Origin: Paguma larvata
Taxonomy: Eukaryota; Chordata; Mammalia; Carnivora; Viverridae
Direction of reading: 5' to 3'
NCBI GenBank assembly: GCA_030068075.1
Contig: CM057841.1
Span: 3,160,565-3,224,564 of the forward strand
Length of the DNA stretch: 64,000 bases
Shown here: positions 30,411-47,000 of the stretch, one piece after another
Layout of the letters: every line of letters starts with the position of its first letter
How positions within the stretch are numbered: the stretch's first letter is position 1
Notes under the pieces: model-generated
Databases searched by the model: none
The model's input: the letters and a program-made list of their open reading frames with translations, nothing else
What the model was told of the DNA's origin: nothing
Position numbers and translations under genes: made by a program

Positions 30411-31389
30411 CTGAGAACCAAAAAATAGTGGAGAAAGATGAGGATCCAATCGGACTCAAGCTTGTCCCCTGGGCTGTGTGTTGTCATACCTCCACACTTC
30501 TCATGATGTAACTATCGTGCAGTCCCTAATGGACCCTTTCTCTGCTGTAGAAGCATGCCCTCTGTTCTCTTTGGATTCTTTCTGTCTCCTCATCGTTTGT
30601 GAATTCAGACTTCACTTCTGGCCCTTTGGAGAAGTATTCTGCTTTGTCCTAGAGGCTCAGGTTTATGGAGAGGAATGGTTTCTCACTCCAGGAGAAATGG
30701 GGCCCCTGCAATCTCTTGTTCATTCTGGGCACAAGACCATGCAAGCTAACCTGTAGGTGTGAGAGCTTGTATTTATTCAACAGACTGAGGATGTAGCATG
30801 CAAGGATGAGCGGTTAGTTTTCATGGGAACCCGAATTACAGGAGCACAGAGGGTCGAACCTCTGGGGCAGATTCCCTTTCTCTCCCTCTCTTCCAGCTCC
30901 CTTCCTCCAGGTCGGCCTTTCAACCTTCACCTGCAAATTCCTCATCCATATGTTCTTTCATTAAAGCATTCTTCCTACAGTTAGGTATACGTACAGCATG
31001 ACACATACACACATAAGCAGATTCATATTTTCTAAATGTGCCATCAATTTAGTGGGACATTAAAGTGTATTTCTGCTTAGATTGTGATTCTTTGAGAGTC
31101 TATGCATGCAGGTGATTTCTGGACAGTGTCACAGAGAAGGCCTCACTTGGAGGTGACATTCCAGCTGAATCGTGAGAGGAGAAGGAGACAGAAGGGACCA
31201 CTTGAGGATCCAGACAAGGTATTTCACAGGGTCAGGAAGAGCAGGTTTCCAGAGAGATCTAAGCATACTCTTCAGTAAAGAATGAAGCAATATATGTGAT
31301 TGTTGGAGGGTCCATAAGAAAGCAGGGAGCTGGAATATGGGGCCTGGTGCATGGAACACAGGCCAGGGATGAGCGAATGGATGACGGAG

Positions 31390-31478
31390 TCTCCATCATA
31401 ATCACCACCACCGTCATCATCACCATTACCACCCTTATCACTTACACCACCATCATCACCACAGTTATCACCATAAAT
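31390..31478 (+). repeat. ATC-rich satellite, left part
   Basis: Start of the trinucleotide satellite of the copy B stem intron, cut by the solo LTR. Confidence 0.9.
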
Positions 31479-32441
31479 TGTTGGGAGCCGTTTTGGGCTC
31501 ACAGATTGAGACCCCTCCCTGCATGGGAAAGGTCGAAGCAAAGCTCCCGCCAGCCAAACTGGCACCTAATCTTACCTCCTTCTAAATAATCTTTCAGGCC
31601 TGGATTTCTTGAACTGCTGTCATTGGCCCAAAGGATATAAGGCTCTTTGGTTTTATGGCACATGGAAAAGGGGACCTGGAATACGATGTCTTGATGGATA
31701 AAATCCGAATGAGAGTAACCTGGTCAGGAGTAACCTCAAAGTTGTCTCTTGGGGATAGATTACACAAATTTATCATATAGAATAGCAGTTATGAGTTGGC
31801 TAGAAATTAGTAGGCATTAGGCCCCAAGACTCCTTGAACCAAACTAGATTTTCCCTGCAGGTATAGCATTGTGTTAGTCATCCCCTCAGCCCCACCATAA
31901 AACCTGAAGGCACATCTCTGTAAAGCCTCTCTCAGTATTTGATTAACAGACTGATAGGAAGACTGTAAAGAGACTTAGGACCTTCCCCAAAGGTTAGCCT
32001 AGCCCAAAAGTTAGAAGCACTGTTTATAGATAAGGTACAAACTAAAGTAGGTACACGTATCTTCTTTGATCAGCAGCAAATATTGAGCACCTCCCTGAGG
32101 TTAACATTTCACAAATCCTTTGTAATTCTCATCCCCACGCTCCCTCATAATAAAAAGGCAATAACAAAATACTCTTACAAAAGCTACCATAAACCTATAG
32201 ATGACTAACATAGATCTTGCGACAAAAATGTATGTTGTAAAGAATGCCTTGTCACTGATGTAATGTCACTCGCTACCTTTAAAAATAAAGACACTGAGAC
32301 CAGCACTGCAGAGATGCCAGAATTGCCAGGGCTGCCTGCTTGGTCTTCAGACTACACCTTTCTCGTGGCTCTCTCACTTCATTTTGCCTGACCTTCCTTC
32401 CTTCATGGACCCCTAGATTCGCCAGAACAAGGACCCCGGCA
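31479..32441 (+). mobile_element. solo LTR, class II (betaretrovirus-like) endogenous retrovirus
   Basis: 963 bases starting TGTTGGGAGCCG and ending CA. Flanks are ATAAAT and ATAATT (6-base duplication with one mismatch). It holds an ATAAAAAGG TATA-like site near 32,150 and AATAAA near 32,285. The TGTTGGGAGCC start is shared with class II elements such as IAP (family knowledge). No viral gene is present. The site is empty in copy A (near 14,160). Confidence 0.8.
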
Positions 32442-32815
32442 ATAATTGCCATCACCATCATCATCAACAGCATCATCACCATCAGCATCATCACCAGCAT
32501 CCTCATCATTATTGTTATCTTCACCTTCATTGTTACCATCACCATCACCACCATTACCATCATCACCACCGTCGCAACCATCACCATCATCACCAACATC
32601 ATCACATCATCATTGCTGTCATCAACACCATCACTGTTATCATCGTCACCATTACTATCACCATCATCCCCACCATCATCCCCATCAACATCACCAAGAA
32701 TCATCATCATCTCCCCATCATCGTCATCATCACGACCACCATCATAACCCCCGTGGTCATATTCGTCATCGCCATTCTTCTCTTCCTTCACTTCCTCCTC
32801 CTCCTCCTACTCATT
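32442..32815 (+). repeat. ATC-rich satellite, right part
   Basis: Continuation of the trinucleotide satellite after the LTR; matches 14,160-14,620 with some triplet losses. Confidence 0.92.
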
Positions 32816-33030
32816 CTTCTTTCTCCTTGTGTCTGTCTATCTGTCTGTCATGAGGAACTCTAGGAACTGGTGTAAGATTTCAAGGAGAGAGGACTAATTG
32901 TTTTATTTTTATCTTAAAAGACAGTCTCTCTCCTCTTCGTTAAATTTCCAGAACCAAGGATGTCACAGTTCTGGTCTCAAAGCCATAAGGAAGAGAGGAA
33001 ATCAGTGGTGTTAGAAAATTTGTTGGGCAG

Positions 33031-33312
33031 AGGTGCCAGGGTGGCTCAGTTGGTTATGCGTCCAACTTCGGCTCAGGCCTCGATCTCACAGTGCGTGAGT
33101 TTGAGCCCCGCATAGGGCTCTGTGCTGCTTTGGGCTCAGAGCTTGCAGCCTTCTTTGGATTCTGTGTATCCCTCTCTCTCTGCCCCTCCTCTGCTCATGC
33201 TCTGTCTCTCTTTCTCTATCCTTCAAAAAAATAAAATAAACAAATTTTGTGTCTCCCTCTCTCTCTACTCCTCCCCCTCTCACTCACTGTCAAAATAAAT
33301 AAACATTTAAAA
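33031..33312 (+). mobile_element. carnivore SINE (copy of that at 14,833)
   Basis: Same double-tail structure as at 14,833. Confidence 0.85.
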
Positions 33313-33316
33313 ATGA

Positions 33317-33662
33317 AATCTGGCCATGTGTAGCCAGATGGATGGAACTGGAGGGTATTATGTTAAGTGAAATAAGTCAGTCAGAAAAAGACAGATACCA
33401 TATGTTTCCACGAATAGGTGGACTTTGTGAGACTAAGCAAAAACCAGGGGGAGGGGAAGAGGGGAAAGGAAAAAAAGACACAGAGAGGGAGGGAGATAAA
33501 ACATAAGAGACTCTCATAGACTAAGAAAAAAACTGAGGGTAAGGGGGATGAGGGAGCGGGGAGAGGGGGTGATGGGCATTAAAAAGGGCACATGTTGGGA
33601 TGAACACTGGGTGTTATATGTAAACCAATTTGAAAATAAACTATTATAAAATTAAAAAAAAT
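33317..33662 (+). mobile_element. 5'-truncated L1 3' end, specific to unit 2
   Basis: Matches the 3' end of the intact L1 of this window: CCATATGTTTCCACGAATAG, GGGGGAGGGGAAGAGG, CCAATTTGAAAATAAACTAT, then A-tail. Copy A lacks it. Confidence 0.9.
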
Positions 33663-34796
33663 AAAGTCAATTCCTTATTAAAATTTTTTTTTTTTTAAAA
33701 AAAGAAAATGGTTGAGCAAAACATTTAGGTAATCCTGTAATTATATTTTAACTGCTTTGGCCTAAAATTGAAAAAATGATTTAAAAAACCCCAAAACCAA
33801 TTTTAGGTCACTCTTTTGTATAGATCTCCATGTAAATATTTTAAGTAACCTTAAATTTACAATTTAGATATGAGAATGAATGACATATGTCTTCTGAGTG
33901 TTTGAATGATAGATGTCTTTCAGTAAGTAGGAAACTTTCAATGTATCTCACCATGGCCCAAATGCAAGGAGAAATATAGTTGTTCACGAGACAGTCAGTT
34001 TAATGGAGAAAAGTTCCTAATTCATTGTTTAAAAACAATTTTTAACTAATAAAGCCCTGATAACAGAAAAATTAACTGAAATGGTTAAGTCAGTAATTCA
34101 ATGTATATTAAATAGAGATTTTTGCTGTATTTGCCTGAAAATAATTTGGATCACCAAAGAAGATATTTCCTTAAAATGACCTTCACGTTCGTCTTACATT
34201 TTACATTGACGTCAGTGTCACAAGGTATTTGATGTAAACAGAATTGACATACAAACTGCAAATGAAGATGTGAGATTTCAGTTTTCTTGTGGTGGATGTA
34301 ATTATTATCAGCAAATCAGAAGTGATCCAGTGAAAAATAATGGTTTCTTAGACATAAAATTAAAAAAATAATAATAAATAGAAAATCAAACAAACCAACG
34401 ACAAATAAGTAAAACTATACAAAACAAGGAAACAGGTGAATAAGTTACTTCATGGGCTGTGCAGGGCCCCCCCTAGTGTCAGGTGTGCACTGAGTGGCAC
34501 GGAGGCCCCCAGGTGACCACAGGGGGCAGCAGAGAGGTGCCCACACGTGGGGAGTCTTCTCTCTAGGGGCGGTGCCCTGGGGGCTGACAGCACGGTTCAG
34601 ACTGTGATACAGAGGCATCAGGAGGTGAGTGGGAGGTCTCTGTCTACTCAGGATCGTACTCCACCTACCCCTGACCCAGTCCCTGTACCCCTCATCCCTG
34701 CTGAGACTGTAGGATGGGGGAGCCTGGGTGGAGGCTCCTGCTCTTTCAACCATCTCCTAGGCTGGACTGTCCTCGGTGGGACCCCCGATTCCCTCA

Positions 34797-35802
<1,006 letters not shown>

Positions 35803-35888
35803 TCACCCCACCCTCTCATCTGGGTTCCCTGGGAACAGAGCCTCTAAAACCTGTCTGGTGGTCAAAACCTGGATGGGAAAAAGACTCA

Positions 35889-36322
<434 letters not shown>

Positions 36323-36325
36323 CTA

Positions 36326-36769
<444 letters not shown>

Positions 36770-36822
36770 TCACTGTCTCCCCCTCTGTGTCTCTGACCTG
36801 TGAGATCCCCCTGGCCCCCTCA

Positions 36823-37633
<811 letters not shown>

Positions 37634-37814
37634 CTGGAAGGAAAGAGAGGCTGGATCATAAGACCTTCCCCAACCCCAGTTCCCAGCACAGCCCCAAACC
37701 TCCAGACATCTCTCTCCATCCCCCCAGAACTGCTGTTCTCCATTCCCACATACCCGGTGGTTGTCCCCTGTCCCCAGTGAGGAGGTGGGACGGGACCCCT
37801 GGGGACAGACTCAC

Positions 37815-37850
37815 CTGCCTGTGCTCGGGTCCTGGGGACCACACTCAGCC
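37815..37850 (-). CDS. copy B exon 2: second half of signal peptide
   Basis: A 36-base exon reading GLSVVPRTRAQAG between TTCCAG and GTGAGT, the typical LILR leader end. Confidence 0.88.
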
Positions 37851-38005
37851 CTGGAAGAGAGTCCCTGTGAGAGGTTTGACCTGAATCCTAAGCAGAACCC
37901 CTCCTCCCTGAGAGCCTCCTGAGCCCGGGGTCTCTGTCAGCCCAGGGCCGGTTTGGAGCGGGTCCCTCCCGGACTAGGGGGTCCCCTCTCCTCCTGAGAT
38001 CTCAC

Positions 38006-38039
38006 CGAGGAGTAGCAGGGCCGTGAGGGAGGGGCTCAT
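38006..38039 (-). CDS. copy B exon 1: signal peptide start
   Basis: ATG at 38037-38039; reads MSPSLTALLLLG, then donor GTGAGA. Same 34 coding bases and phase 1 as copy A, and nearer the human LILR leader. Confidence 0.88.
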
Positions 38040-39888
38040 GGCGTCTCCTGCCTCTGGCCCTGGCTGTGCAGAGGGAGGGACATACAGAAGCACAGGGTGT
38101 GGCCACTCTGATGCTGGTTGCCTGGTCATGGGGTTGTCACGTCAGTAGCCCCACAGGAAGGGGAACAATCTGTCCCCAGGGGCCCAAGTCTTGTGTCCAT
38201 GGAGGTACAGCAAGTGGACCCAAGGATTCTTGAGAGGTCCTGGGCAGGTTAGGAGACCAGGGCACGTCCTTCCCCCCAGAGCCTCCCCTATGGGGTCTTC
38301 ATTCTCAGCACATCCCTGGGGGTCCTCACCACATGTGAGTCCCCAGGCCCTGGAGACACTGCAGGGGATGAGGGTTTTGGCTCCACTGCGGCCTCATGTC
38401 AGTACAGACACACCAGTGACATTTCTGCATGGCTCAGGTCAAGGTCACCGTGGTGATGCACACAGAGGAGAAATACAGGCAAAAGGGAAGGAAACGCAAA
38501 CTGTCTCTTGGCCCCGCACTGTGGGCTGTCTTTCTAGCTCAGCCTTCGTGGACTTCTCTATTTTCCTGTGTCCTCATCCACTCACCCCTTCCTGAGAACA
38601 CGCCTACGAGTTACTCTTGTCGCCTCAGTTCTCCTCCTTCCTGGGGCAAAGCTGTCCTAGCCATTCTGGGGTCCTGCCGGTAAACTTTAGGGGGCATTTA
38701 TTTGTGTAAGAGCTCATATTTTGAAGGAAAACAGATCATCACCGAAATATTCCGGGATCATCCACTGTCAACATGCCCTTGAGTGGTAACATCCTCTCTC
38801 TGAGCCTCAGTTTCCTCATCTGATGCTTTTTGTCCTGATCTGCAACCCAGGGTGGTCGTGGTGATTTGGTGCCAGGTACACGGGAGTGAAGAGTCACTGT
38901 GAGTTTCCAGACCAGGTAGATGAGCCTGGGCTGGGTTCTGATGTCGTGATGGCATCCTGGGGTCAGACTCTGCAGCCAGCTGGCTGGTTGATGCACCCAT
39001 TGGAGACCTTGTCTGCTCTGAAAGCCAAGATTTCCAGTCACAGTATGTCTGAAATGTGCAGCCAGGGACAAATGCAGAGAAAAGGGAAATGAAATTTCCA
39101 AAACTGGAGTTGGAACCACCGCAGCGAATAGAGAACAAAGCCGAGTTCCCACTGTTGCCTGGGATCATGGAGGGGTCATAGGAAGGATTTTCCATCCTTG
39201 TGGACTCTCCAAAGATGGCAGTGTCTTTTCACAGGGGAACTATCAGGGCTCCAGGCAAAGGTTGGAAGTTCGGGCTCCCCTCCCCCCTGTTTCTGGATGA
39301 AAATCTGGAATACCTGCCCCTGGTCCGGATTGAGTAACCCCCCGTCTGGCCTCTAACAGACTAAATCTGGTGCTGTCAGCTATGGGCATCTGTCCCATGT
39401 GGGTGTGTGTGTCTGAAACTGACTCTCATGTTTGGATCAGACGGTCTCAAGGTACAGTCGGGATTAGTGTGAAGGTTAATACAGGGGCACCGCACATAAA
39501 AGGATGTGAGGCCAGAAGGGGGAGCTGCCCCACTCCACCTCCCTGGTCAAGAATCACCCATCACTGACCCCACAGAGGATCCTCAACAGTACAGGATCCT
39601 CCGCTAGAGGCCCAAACAGACAATGCCGGGATGAGGCAAGAGCAGGGGGAAGAGGTCTTTGCTTCCAGTGGAGAATTCCTTTCGATATTCCTGTCCCGAG
39701 ATGAGTCTGTTCTTTGGAGTCCTGTGTAAACAGTGGTGATATCGTCCTACTCTCATCATTCGCAATGATGTAAATACAAACACTGCCTTGTGTTTATTTT
39801 ATATCTGAATGGAGTCATAGTTTTACCTCGTAAATGTTGTCCTTTATCAAAGCATATTTCAGGAAAGGAGTGTGGGATTGAAGTTGTG
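38040..39888. other. 5' flank of copy B
   Basis: Aligned with 19,584-21,426; promoter expected but not placeable. Confidence 0.5.
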
Positions 39889-40110
39889 CAGCCTGTGACT
39901 CCGCTTGCTCCTCCCACCGGCAGGAAATCCCAAGGACGCATGTGCAGCCTGTACTCTGCCTGCTCCTCCCACCGGCCAGATCCCAAAGACGCATGTGCAG
40001 TCTGTGACTTTGCCTGCTCCTCCCACTGCCCGGAAATCCCAAGGACGCATGTGCAGCATGTGACTCCGCTTGCTCCTCCCACCGGCCGGAAATCCCAAGG
40101 ACGCATGTGC
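39889..40110. repeat. GC-rich minisatellite, four units of about 56 bases
   Basis: Same unit as at 21,427 with one unit fewer. Confidence 0.92.
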
Positions 40111-41511
40111 AGTGTTGCCTCCTGGTGGGCCGGCTCTGTAGGCCTCGTGGGAGCACACGCATTGAACAGCTAACTGTGCCAGTAGTGTTCAGCTTCACTG
40201 CGCCGTCGAGAACAGAAGGAAAACGGGGGAATTTGGTGAGAAAACACAACTCTTCTCCTGGCCCCTGAGCGCGAGTTTTCTCCCTGCCAACAGCCCCCAT
40301 CAGGGATTTCCCTTTTATTCTTGCAACTGCGCCCACACATCTTGCTAGAAACGTAGCTACAAGTGATTTCTGCCCTTTGGTGCCCCTTGTTTCTGTTCGC
40401 AGGTATCCCTGCATTGCCCTGGCCCTGCCTTCAGCTTCGAGGTCAGTCGGTTGGGTTTGTGCTCTGAATATGACGTGAAAGCTGACATTTGTGTAAAGAT
40501 TCACTATCATCCGGTGCCTGTGTGACCTTAGGCAATATCAGGCAGTCTCTGAGCCTCAGTTTCCTCATTGGGAGAGGTTTGTCGAACCTCAGTGGTCAGA
40601 GGGGGTGTGGAGTCAGTGCTGTCATGGTTATGGGGAGGCTCAGTCATCGCTCATGTCGGACCAGATGAAGAGTCCGAGAAGTGGTGCATGGGAGGATGTG
40701 TTGTCCTGCTCCACCGTCCCAGTAGACAAAGGATGGGCTCGCTCAAGAGCCCTGGTTGTTCCTAACACTGAGAGATGGTATTTTTCATATTTCTGGAAAA
40801 TGTCACCACAGCCAAGTGCAGAACAAGAGAAAAAAATTTCCCACATTGAGGAGCCTCAGCAGACAAATGAGGTCAAAGCTAAGTGGCCATGGGTGTTTGG
40901 GACCAGCAAGGGTCATCACTGTGGATGTTTCCCCTCCCTGTGGACATGAGAGGAACCCCATGTCTTCATAGGCAGTGATGGGATTAGATCTCTGGTGAGT
41001 TTGGAGGCCATGTTGCTCCCTACCCCAGTTTTGTGGATAGACACTGGGATATTTCTGCCAACGGAACCAGCCTGTGGTCAACACTGAGTCATGGCCACAT
41101 GTATGCACAAGAGAATTCACTGTAGTACAGCAAGACGTGGACATCTGTGAGTGTGAGCCCTACATTGGACCCTTCCCTGCAAGACACAACCATGCGTGGA
41201 CACTGAGTTTGTGGGAGTGGATGTCACTGGCAGAAACAGCTGCAGGCATGCCCACCTCCTCGTGAATGACTCCCAGCGCAGCTGTAGGAGGAAATCTGTA
41301 TGGAAAATGAGGTGTATGGAAATGCAGCCTTCCAGAAGAGTGTACTGCAAAGAGGAGTCCTGATGAGAAGAAACAGCACTACAAAATCAATGTTAATGCT
41401 CACTGAGAATGCGGCTGTCACATCCGTGGACATACAGGGCTAGGAACATGTGGACTCATCTTAAATTAAGCTTGTATTTCATATCATAAAGATGATACAG
41501 GAACTTGAATT
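40111..41511. other. intergenic, nothing recognised
   Basis: Counterpart of 21,704-23,121. Confidence 0.5.
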
Positions 41512-41687
41512 TTAAAGAAAAACATTTATTTTTGAGAGAGAAAGCATGAAAGAGGGGGACAGAGGATCGAAAATGGGCTGTGGGCTGAAAGCAGTGAGTC
41601 TAATGCGGGACTCACATTCACAAACCACGAGATCATGACCATGGCCAAAGTGGAACGTTCAACCAACTGTGCCACCCAGGTGCCCCA
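41512..41687 (-). mobile_element. diverged carnivore SINE
   Basis: Counterpart of the SINE at 23,122; ends CCACCCAGGTGCCCC. Confidence 0.85.
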
Positions 41688-42802
41688 GGAGCTTGTATTT
41701 TTGAGACAAGAATATGATTTGTACTTGAAGAAGAGGCAATTAGAGAAATGAGTTAGAAATTTAATGGTGAAAATTCCAATTGAATGAACACCTTCTGAGC
41801 TTTCATTCTATCAAGGGGAAGACACAGCTGAAGAGTTCATTGGGAAGCTGGAACACAATATTGAGAAAATTTTCCAGACTGCGGAATTGCGAGGCCAGAA
41901 ATGGAGATTTCAGGTACTTGGGCAGTAGAATGAGGAGGGCCAAGGTCACATCTACTGTGTCAGAAAGAAAGGATGGAGAATGCTATCTACCATCCGCCCA
42001 AGACACAATTGAGCATTTCTCATAGATGAGGAAAGATCATTTAAATGGTAGTGGATGCACATTTATAAATAAAATCTGTATGTCACGCTTCATCATAAAA
42101 TGAAGTAATCCAGGGTAAATTAGAGTAAAAAAATCTTACTTTCAACTGTACCTGTAAAAATGGTTAATGTTATTTTTTGTGTATTTCACCTCATTTAAAA
42201 AATACTCAATAAGGTTGGCCTGGGTTTGCAAAAACGCCCTAAAATTACTTCCTGGTGAAAATGCAAATACTCATCCAGACTACGTTTCCAAACGTAAAAA
42301 CGGGTGCCAAGAAGCTATTGACAAATATCCCCAAGGAATTAAGTGTTGGTAGTGAATTCTATATTGAGCCAAATTACTACTGAGGGCAAAGTAAAAGCAT
42401 CAGCAGAGACAAATTACTATGTTCTGGGGATCAGCTTACCACATCTGCCCTGTTAGGACTCATGTCCTACATGTTAACATCACCATGTCAGGCTGTGCCT
42501 TCAAGAGAGATGAGGAGGGGTTGTGGGTTAGTGACTCAACCACTAGATGGATTTCTCCTCCAAGCATGTGGATTTCATCCTTTCCTTGAAAAGAGAAAAA
42601 GTTATGAAGTATCTGGATGAAGAGAGAGAACACTATCTGCCAAAGGAAATCTTAGTGGTGACTTCCAAAGTCTCCCATACTATCCAGTCTTTCCCAAACC
42701 TCGTATAATTAAAAAGTTTATAAATGTAATGTCTATTTCGAAAGCTTCTTTGTACTAATAGAAAGTCATTTCTTAAAAACTTTTTATTGTCAAATTGGTT
42801 TC
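41688..42802. other. intergenic, nothing recognised
   Basis: Counterpart of 23,311-24,390. The last 20 bases (ATTGTCAAATTGGTTTC) resemble an L1 3' end. Confidence 0.5.
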
Positions 42803-43261
42803 TGTTGTGCCCAAATTCTGAATCCCAAGAAGACCACCGGGGAGCCGGGACTGATGCAAATGCAAAGGGTCTTTATCTGAAGCTCGAGCTCGGACTCTTG
42901 CACCTCCCGATGCAGTGGTGCAGTAGCAAGAGCCCTGAGCCAGGTTTACACAGGCTTTTTATCAGGGTTCCAGTACACTTTTTGGGCGAAGATGGGATCC
43001 TTTGGATTGATTGATTGGCATTCTCGCAGGTTAGTTTTTGATTGAGTATTTCATATTTGGCGGGCGCGGGCTAGCTATGGATTGGCTTAGCTTGGGAGTC
43101 CCGCACAGATTCAAATGGTCAGCGTGCGTGGGCTGAACACTGATTAGTTTTGCTAGAGGCTACTCTAGGAATCTGACCTCCTGTGGTTTTCCTGGAACTC
43201 AAGGTGGAGGCAGGATCTACTAATTAGGGTCCAGTCCCACCCGGGGTGCCCCAGGAGCACT

Positions 43262-43380
43262 ATGTTGACAGACATAGTGCAACAGAGTGTGACCAAGGGA
43301 GAGGCAGAGAGAGAAGGAGACACAGAATCCGAAGCAGGCTCCAGGCTCTGAGCTGTCAGCACAGAGCCCTTAACCGGGGT
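43262..43380 (-). mobile_element. partial carnivore SINE inside the LTR
   Basis: GACACAGAATCCGAAGCAGG and GAGCTGTCAGCACAGAGCCC; head half missing. Confidence 0.75.
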
Positions 43381-43839
43381 GGTGACAGGGTCTGCTAATC
43401 TGGATCTGGCCCCTTGGCTACTCTGTTTACTGGAACTCAGGGCAGAGTCCAGGGTGACTTGTTTTCCAGGAACTCGGGGCCCAGAACTGCTCTAAGATGA
43501 AACTTAAAGCAAATGGAGTGGCTTTAGCCCTAACAGCACTATACTTTCACAACATGGCAATTCTCTAACACAGCAAACAAGGTTCACAATAATCATAGCA
43601 AACGGGCCAGGAGTCTAGTGCATTCCTAAGTCTCTAAATCTAATACCTAAGATTTAACACATAGTAACTTGGTCTAATACATAGCAAACTAAACAGGCCT
43701 CACAGCACCCCAAGAAAAGGTTCACAGTGTTCACAGCAAACAGCAATCAAAACAGAATTCTCAGCAATCATCACCCCTAACAAGGTTCACAGTAAGCAGA
43801 AGTCTGGGGCACACTATCTCTAACACAGTACCCCTCTAT

Positions 43840-43876
<37 letters not shown>

Positions 43877-44017
43877 TATAATAGTTTATTTACAAATTGG
43901 TTTACATATAACACCCAGTGTTCATCCCAACATGTGCCCTTTTTAATGCCCATCACCCCCTCTCCCCCCTCCCTCATCCCCCTCACCCTCAGTTTGTTCT
44001 TAGTCTTTGAGAGTCTC

Positions 44018-47000
44018 TTATGTTTTATCTCCCTCCCTCTCTGTGTCTTTTTTTTCTTTCCCCTCTTCCCCTCCCCCTGGTTTTTGCTTAGTTTCACAAA
44101 GTCCACCTATTCGTGGAAACATATGGTATCTGTCTTTTTCTGACTGACTTATTTCACTTAACATAATACCCTCCAGTTCCATCCATCTTGCTACACATGG
44201 CCAGATTTCATTTTTTCTCATTGCCACGTAGTAGTCCATTGTATATAAGTACCATAACTTCTTTATCCATTCGTCAGTTGATGGGCACTTGGTCTCTTTC
44301 CATGATTTGGCTATTGTCGAAAGTGCTGCTATGAACATTGGGGTACACGTGCTCCTATGCATCAGCATTCCTGTGTCTCTTGGGTAGATTCCTAGCAGGG
44401 CTATTGCTGGGTCATAGGGTAGCTCTATTTTCATTTTTTTGAGGAACCTCCACACCGTTTTCCAGAGTGGCTGCACCAGTTTGCATTCCCACCAACAGTG
44501 TAGGAGGGTGCCTACTTCTCCACATCCTCGCCAGCATCTATAGTTTCCTGATTTGTTCATTTTAGCCACTCTGACTGGTGTGAGGTGGTATCTCAGTGTA
44601 GTTTTGATTTGTATTTCCCTGATGATGAGTTACATTGAGCATCGTTTCATGTGTCTGTTGGCCATCTGAATGTCCCCTTTGGAGAAGTGTCTATTCATAT
44701 CTTCCGCCCATTTCTTCACTGGGTTGTTTGTTTTTCGGGTTTGGAGTTTGGTAAGTTCTTTATAAATTTTAGATATTAGTCCTTTATCCGATATGTCATT
44801 TGCGATGATCTTTTCCCATTCCGTTGGTTGCCTATTCGTTTTGTTGGTTGTTTCTTTTGCCGTGCAGAAGCTTTTTATCTTGATGAGGTCCCAATAGTTC
44901 ATCTTTGCTTTTAATTCTCTTGCCTTTGGAGACGTGTCGAGTAAGAAATTTGTGCATCTTAGGTCAAAGAGGCTTTTTCCTGTTTTCTCCTCTAGGATTT
45001 TGACGGTTTCCTGTCTCACATTCAGATCTTTTATCCATTTAGAATTTATTTTTGTGAGTGGTGTAAGAAAGTGGTCTAGTTTCATTCTTTTGCATGTTGC
45101 TGTCCAATTCTCCCAGCACCATTTGTTAAAAAGGCTGTCTTTTTTCCATTGGATACATTTTCCCGCTTTGTCAAAGATTAGTTGGCCATATACTTGCGGG
45201 TCCATTTCTGAGTTTTCTATTCTATTCCATTGGTCTATGTGTCTGTTTTTGTGCCAATACCATACAGTCTTGATGACCACAGCTTTGTAGTAGAGGTTAA
45301 AGTCTGGGATTGTGATGCCTCCCACCTTGGTTTTATTCTTCAGTATTACTTTGGCTATTCGAGGTCTTTTGTGGTTCCATACAAATTTTAGGATTGTTTG
45401 CTCTAGCTTTGAGAAGAATGCTGGTGCAATTTTGATTGGGATTGCATTGAATGTGTAGATTGCTTTGGGTAGTATTGCCATTTTGACAATATTTATTCTT
45501 CCAATCCATGAGCATGGGATGTTTTTCCATTTCCTTGTGTCTTCCTCAATTTCCTTCATAAGTTTTTTATAGTTTTCAGTGTAGAGGTCTTTCACATCTT
45601 TGGTTAGGTTTATTCCTAAGTATTTTATGGTTTTTGGTGCAATTGTGAAAGGGATTAGCTTCTTTATTTCTCTTTCTGCTGCTTCATTGTTGGTGTATAG
45701 AAATGCCACCGATTTCTGTACATTGATTTTGTATCCTGCAACTTTGCTGAAATCATGAATCAGTTCTAGTAGGCTTTTGGTGGATTCTGTCGGGTTTTCC
45801 ATGTAAAGTATCATGTCATCTGCAAAAAGTGAAAGTTTGACTTCCTCCTTGCCAATCTTGATGCCTTTTATTTTGTTTTGTTGTCTGATTGCTGATGCTA
45901 AGACTTCCAGCACTATGTTAAATAGCAGTGGCGAGAGTGGACACCCCTGTCGTGTTCCTGATCTCAGGGGGAAGTCTTTCAGTTTTTCCCCATTGAGGAT
46001 GATATGAGCTGTGGGCTTTTCATATATGGCTTTTATGATGTTTAAGTATGTTCCTTCTATCCCGACTTTCTCGAGAGTTTTTATTAAGAAAGGATGCTGT
46101 ATTTTGTCAAATGCTTTTTCTGCATCTATTGACAGGATCATATGGTTCTTATCTTTTCTTTTGTTGATGTGATGTATCACGTTGATTGATTTGCGAATAT
46201 TGAACCAGCCCTGCAACCCAGGGATGAATCCTACTTGATCATGGTGGATAATTCTCTTTATATGCTGTTGGATTCGATTTGCTAGTATCTTGTTGAGAAT
46301 TTTTGCATCCATATTCATCAGGGAGATTGGCCTGTAATTTTCTTTCTTTGCTGGGTCTCTATCTGGTTTGGGAATCAAAGTGATGCTGGCTTCATAGAAT
46401 GAGTCCGGGAGTTTTCCTTCCGTTTCAATTTTTTGGAACAGCTTGAGGAGGATAGGAATTAACTCTGTTTTAAATGTCTGGTAAAATTCCGCAGGAAAGC
46501 CATCTGGTCCAGGGCTTTTATTTGCTGGGAGGTTTTTAATAACGGATTCTATTTCTTCACTAGTTATGGGTCTGTTCAATTTTTCTATTTCTTCCCGTTT
46601 GAGTTTTGGTAGTGTGTGGCTATTTAGGAAGCTGTCCATTTCTTCCAGATTGCCAAGTTTGGTGGCATATAATTTTTCATAGTATTCTCTGATGATTGCT
46701 TGTATCTCTGAGGGATTGGTTGTAATTTCTCCCTTTTCATTCACGATTTTATTTATTTGAGTTCTCTCTCTTTTCTTTTTGAGAAGCCTGGCTAGAGGTT
46801 TGTCTATTTTGTTTATTTTTTCAAAGAACCAGCTTTTGGTTTCATTGATCTGTTCCACTACCTTTTCTGTCTCCATATGGTTAATTTGAGCTCTGATCTT
46901 TGTTATTTCTCTCTTTCTGCTGGGCTTGGGTTGTTTTAGTTGATCTGCTTCTAGTTCCTTTAGGCGTGCTGTTAGAATTTGTGTTATTGATTTTTCTTGT

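Noticed and set aside
31479..32441. Full provirus between LTRs
   Set aside because: Only one LTR and no gag, pol or env sequence; the flanks continue the satellite.
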